Positions 62,829 through 64,000 of a stretch of 64,000 nt of DNA are shown here, piece by piece (position 1 is the stretch's first letter; every line of letters begins with the position of its first letter). The stretch comes from Phycisphaeraceae bacterium (GTDB lineage: Bacteria; Planctomycetota; Phycisphaerae; Phycisphaerales; Phycisphaeraceae): assembly GCA_028284155.1 (NCBI GenBank), contig JANQSF010000054.1, positions 124,001-188,000 of the forward strand. Direction: 5' to 3'. Below the pieces are notes generated by a model. That model searched no databases. It was not told where the DNA came from and saw nothing but the letters and a program-made list of their open reading frames with translations. Position numbers and translations under genes: made by a program.

Positions 62829-62943
62829 GGTGAGTCAACCGGGTGGCCCTGGAGGCCGACCGCTAAACGGGGGAGGTGTGCAATGGACTGTCAGACGTCA
62901 GTTGCCACGCAACCGCGTCTCGACCTTCGACTTTCGACTTTCG

Positions 62944-63948
62944 TCAATGCAACTCCGGGTCCTTCTCCGCGTCCTCTTTCTTATAAAGCTTCGTCGGGAT
63001 CAACTCGACAGCCGTAACTTCCTTGCCGTCGAAGTGGTCGACGATGTTCTGCACGGTCATGCGCGCCATCTTGCGCGGGAACTGGATCGGGTCGGCGTAG
63101 ATCTTGCCCTCCTTGATCGCGACCTTGCCGTCGTATTGGCCGTCGAAACCGACGATGACGATCGGGCCGACCTTGTCTTTCTGCTCGTCGATCGCCTTCC
63201 ACGCGCCCAGCGCCGACGGGTCGTTGATCGCGAACACGCCGCGCAGGTTCGGGTGTGAACTGAGCGCGGCCGACATCGCGTCGTAGGCCGGCTGCCGCGT
63301 CGCCTTACCGTCGATCGTCGCGACGATGTTGGTTTTGCCCGCGTCACGCCCTTCGTTGTGCGCTTCGATCACTTCCGTAAAACCCTGCACGCGCAGGACG
63401 CACGAGTTGGCCTGTGCGTGGTGGACGACGATCACGTCGCCGCCGGCCTCGCCCAACGCCTCGATCATCGCCTCGCCCGCCAACTTGCCGCCGCCGAGGT
63501 TGTCCGTGCCCACGTGCGCAACGACCTTCGCCTCCGGGTCGACGCACTGCAGGTCGCAGGTGAACACCGGGATCCCCGCTTCGTTCGCCTTCTTGATTGC
63601 CGGGCCGATCGCGTTGCGGTCGACCGGGTTGAGCACGATGGCCGTGACCTTCTGCTGGATGAAGTTGTCGATGTGGTTGGCCTGCTCCGACACCTGGTCG
63701 TTCGCGTCGGACACGACCACCTTGTAGCCGGCCTTTTCCGCGGACTCCGTCAGCGTGTCGGCGATGACCTTGAAGAACGGATTCTTCATCTGCATGGCCG
63801 AGTAACCGATCGTGCCCTTGGCCGGCTCACCGCCGCCTCCATCGGCCCCCTTCTTGTCGTCACCGCCGCCACCCTCGCCCTTGTCGCAGGCGGGCAGCAC
63901 AAACAAACCAAGCGTGAGCATCAAAACGAGCGCGAGTCGGCGTGTCAT
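62944..63948 (-). CDS. Sugar ABC transporter substrate-binding lipoprotein
   Basis: 334 residues. Lipoprotein signal MTRRLALVLMLTLGLFVLPA with lipid-anchored Cys21. An unusual Gly/Asp/Lys-rich linker (about 22-45) comes before the RbsB-type fold: GTIGYSAMQMKNPFFKVIADTL, DANDQVSEQANHIDNFIQQKVTAIVLNPVDRNA, GIPVFTCDLQCVD and VIVVHHAQANSCVLRVQGF. First gene of the importer; GGAG lies 8 bases before the ATG. The substrate could be ribose, another aldose or a cyclitol. Additional Cys (CDLQC, NSC) are unusual for RbsB. Confidence 0.93.
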   Translation of the reverse strand: MTRRLALVLMLTLGLFVLPACDKGEGGGGDDKKGADGGGGEPAKGTIGYSAMQMKNPFFKVIADTLTESAEKAGYKVVVSDANDQVSEQANHIDNFIQQKVTAIVLNPVDRNAIGPAIKKANEAGIPVFTCDLQCVDPEAKVVAHVGTDNLGGGKLAGEAMIEALGEAGGDVIVVHHAQANSCVLRVQGFTEVIEAHNEGRDAGKTNIVATIDGKATRQPAYDAMSAALSSHPNLRGVFAINDPSALGAWKAIDEQKDKVGPIVIVGFDGQYDGKVAIKEGKIYADPIQFPRKMARMTVQNIVDHFDGKEVTAVELIPTKLYKKEDAEKDPELH

Positions 63949-64000
63949 GTTCAGGTCTCCGGGTGAATGACTTGGGTTGGCCTTGCATCTTAATTGAATC
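63949..64000 (-). promoter_or_regulatory. Start of the promoter region of the sugar importer
   Basis: On the minus strand a TAAGAT-type -10 lies about 40 bases before the ATG; the -35 region reaches the window edge. Weak evidence. Confidence 0.3.

Noticed and set aside
1..64000. tRNA or rRNA genes, CRISPR arrays, insertion sequences, phage genes
   Set aside because: No T-loop motif with cloverleaf, no rRNA core, no regular spacer-repeat array and no transposase or integrase motif was recognised

Overview
The window looks like chromosome from a GC-rich, Gram-negative member of the Planctomycetota, most likely Phycisphaerae-like. The reasons are outer-membrane assembly genes (bamD-like, lptE-like), two secreted proteins with PEP-CTERM tails, a family of zinc-ribbon membrane proteins with the C-x2-C-x-Y-N-L-R...C-P-E-C-G signature, a sialate O-acetylesterase-type secreted enzyme and a TolQ/ExbD-like coiled-coil module of planctomycete style. 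This placement is inference from gene content. No rRNA, tRNA, CRISPR array, phage or insertion sequence was seen.

Layout. 1-0.9 kb: truncated ABC-2 permease. 1-9.1 kb: amino-acid catabolism converging on glutamate, with astA-astD-astB on the plus strand facing putA and a DUF1338 oxygenase on the minus strand. astC and astE are not here. 9.2-17 kb: ispD, a secreted metallo-beta-lactamase-fold protein, a SASA esterase, bamD-lptE and ftsH. 17.2-23.2 kb: five paralogous zinc-ribbon membrane proteins with neuB inserted on the opposite strand; a sixth relative lies at 57.9 kb. 23.2-31.4 kb: a PAS-GAF-receiver protein, a PEP-CTERM protein with three discoidin-like repeats, transaldolase and a FixL/FixJ-like pair. 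31.5-37.2 kb: a beta-helix protein, a small zinc protein and a TolQ/ExbB-like plus two ExbD-like gene module. 37.3-46.5 kb: lysR-gltB-gltD-polX on the minus strand. 46.6-54.9 kb: a secreted repeat protein, a repeat-rich 780-base gap, a MacB-type permease, hsp20, fumC, a cupin and an ArsR-SRPBCC pair. 55-64 kb: second PEP-CTERM protein, nuoD, sixth zinc-ribbon protein, sulfotransferase and a ribose-type ABC importer.

How the genes fit together. Arginine (ast), proline (putA), glutamate synthase (gltBD) and fumarase link nitrogen to central carbon. bamD, lptE and ftsH serve envelope assembly and quality control. Regulation is mainly by two-component and small DNA-binding regulators. Several plausible -10 boxes lie so close to the ATG that the mRNAs would be leaderless or nearly so.

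The most unusual material is (a) the TolQ/ExbD-like module, whose two ExbD-like partners differ at the membrane Asp, (b) the zinc-ribbon paralogue array, and (c) many unrelated-looking inverted-repeat elements in gaps, two of which also sit in frame inside putA and neuB.
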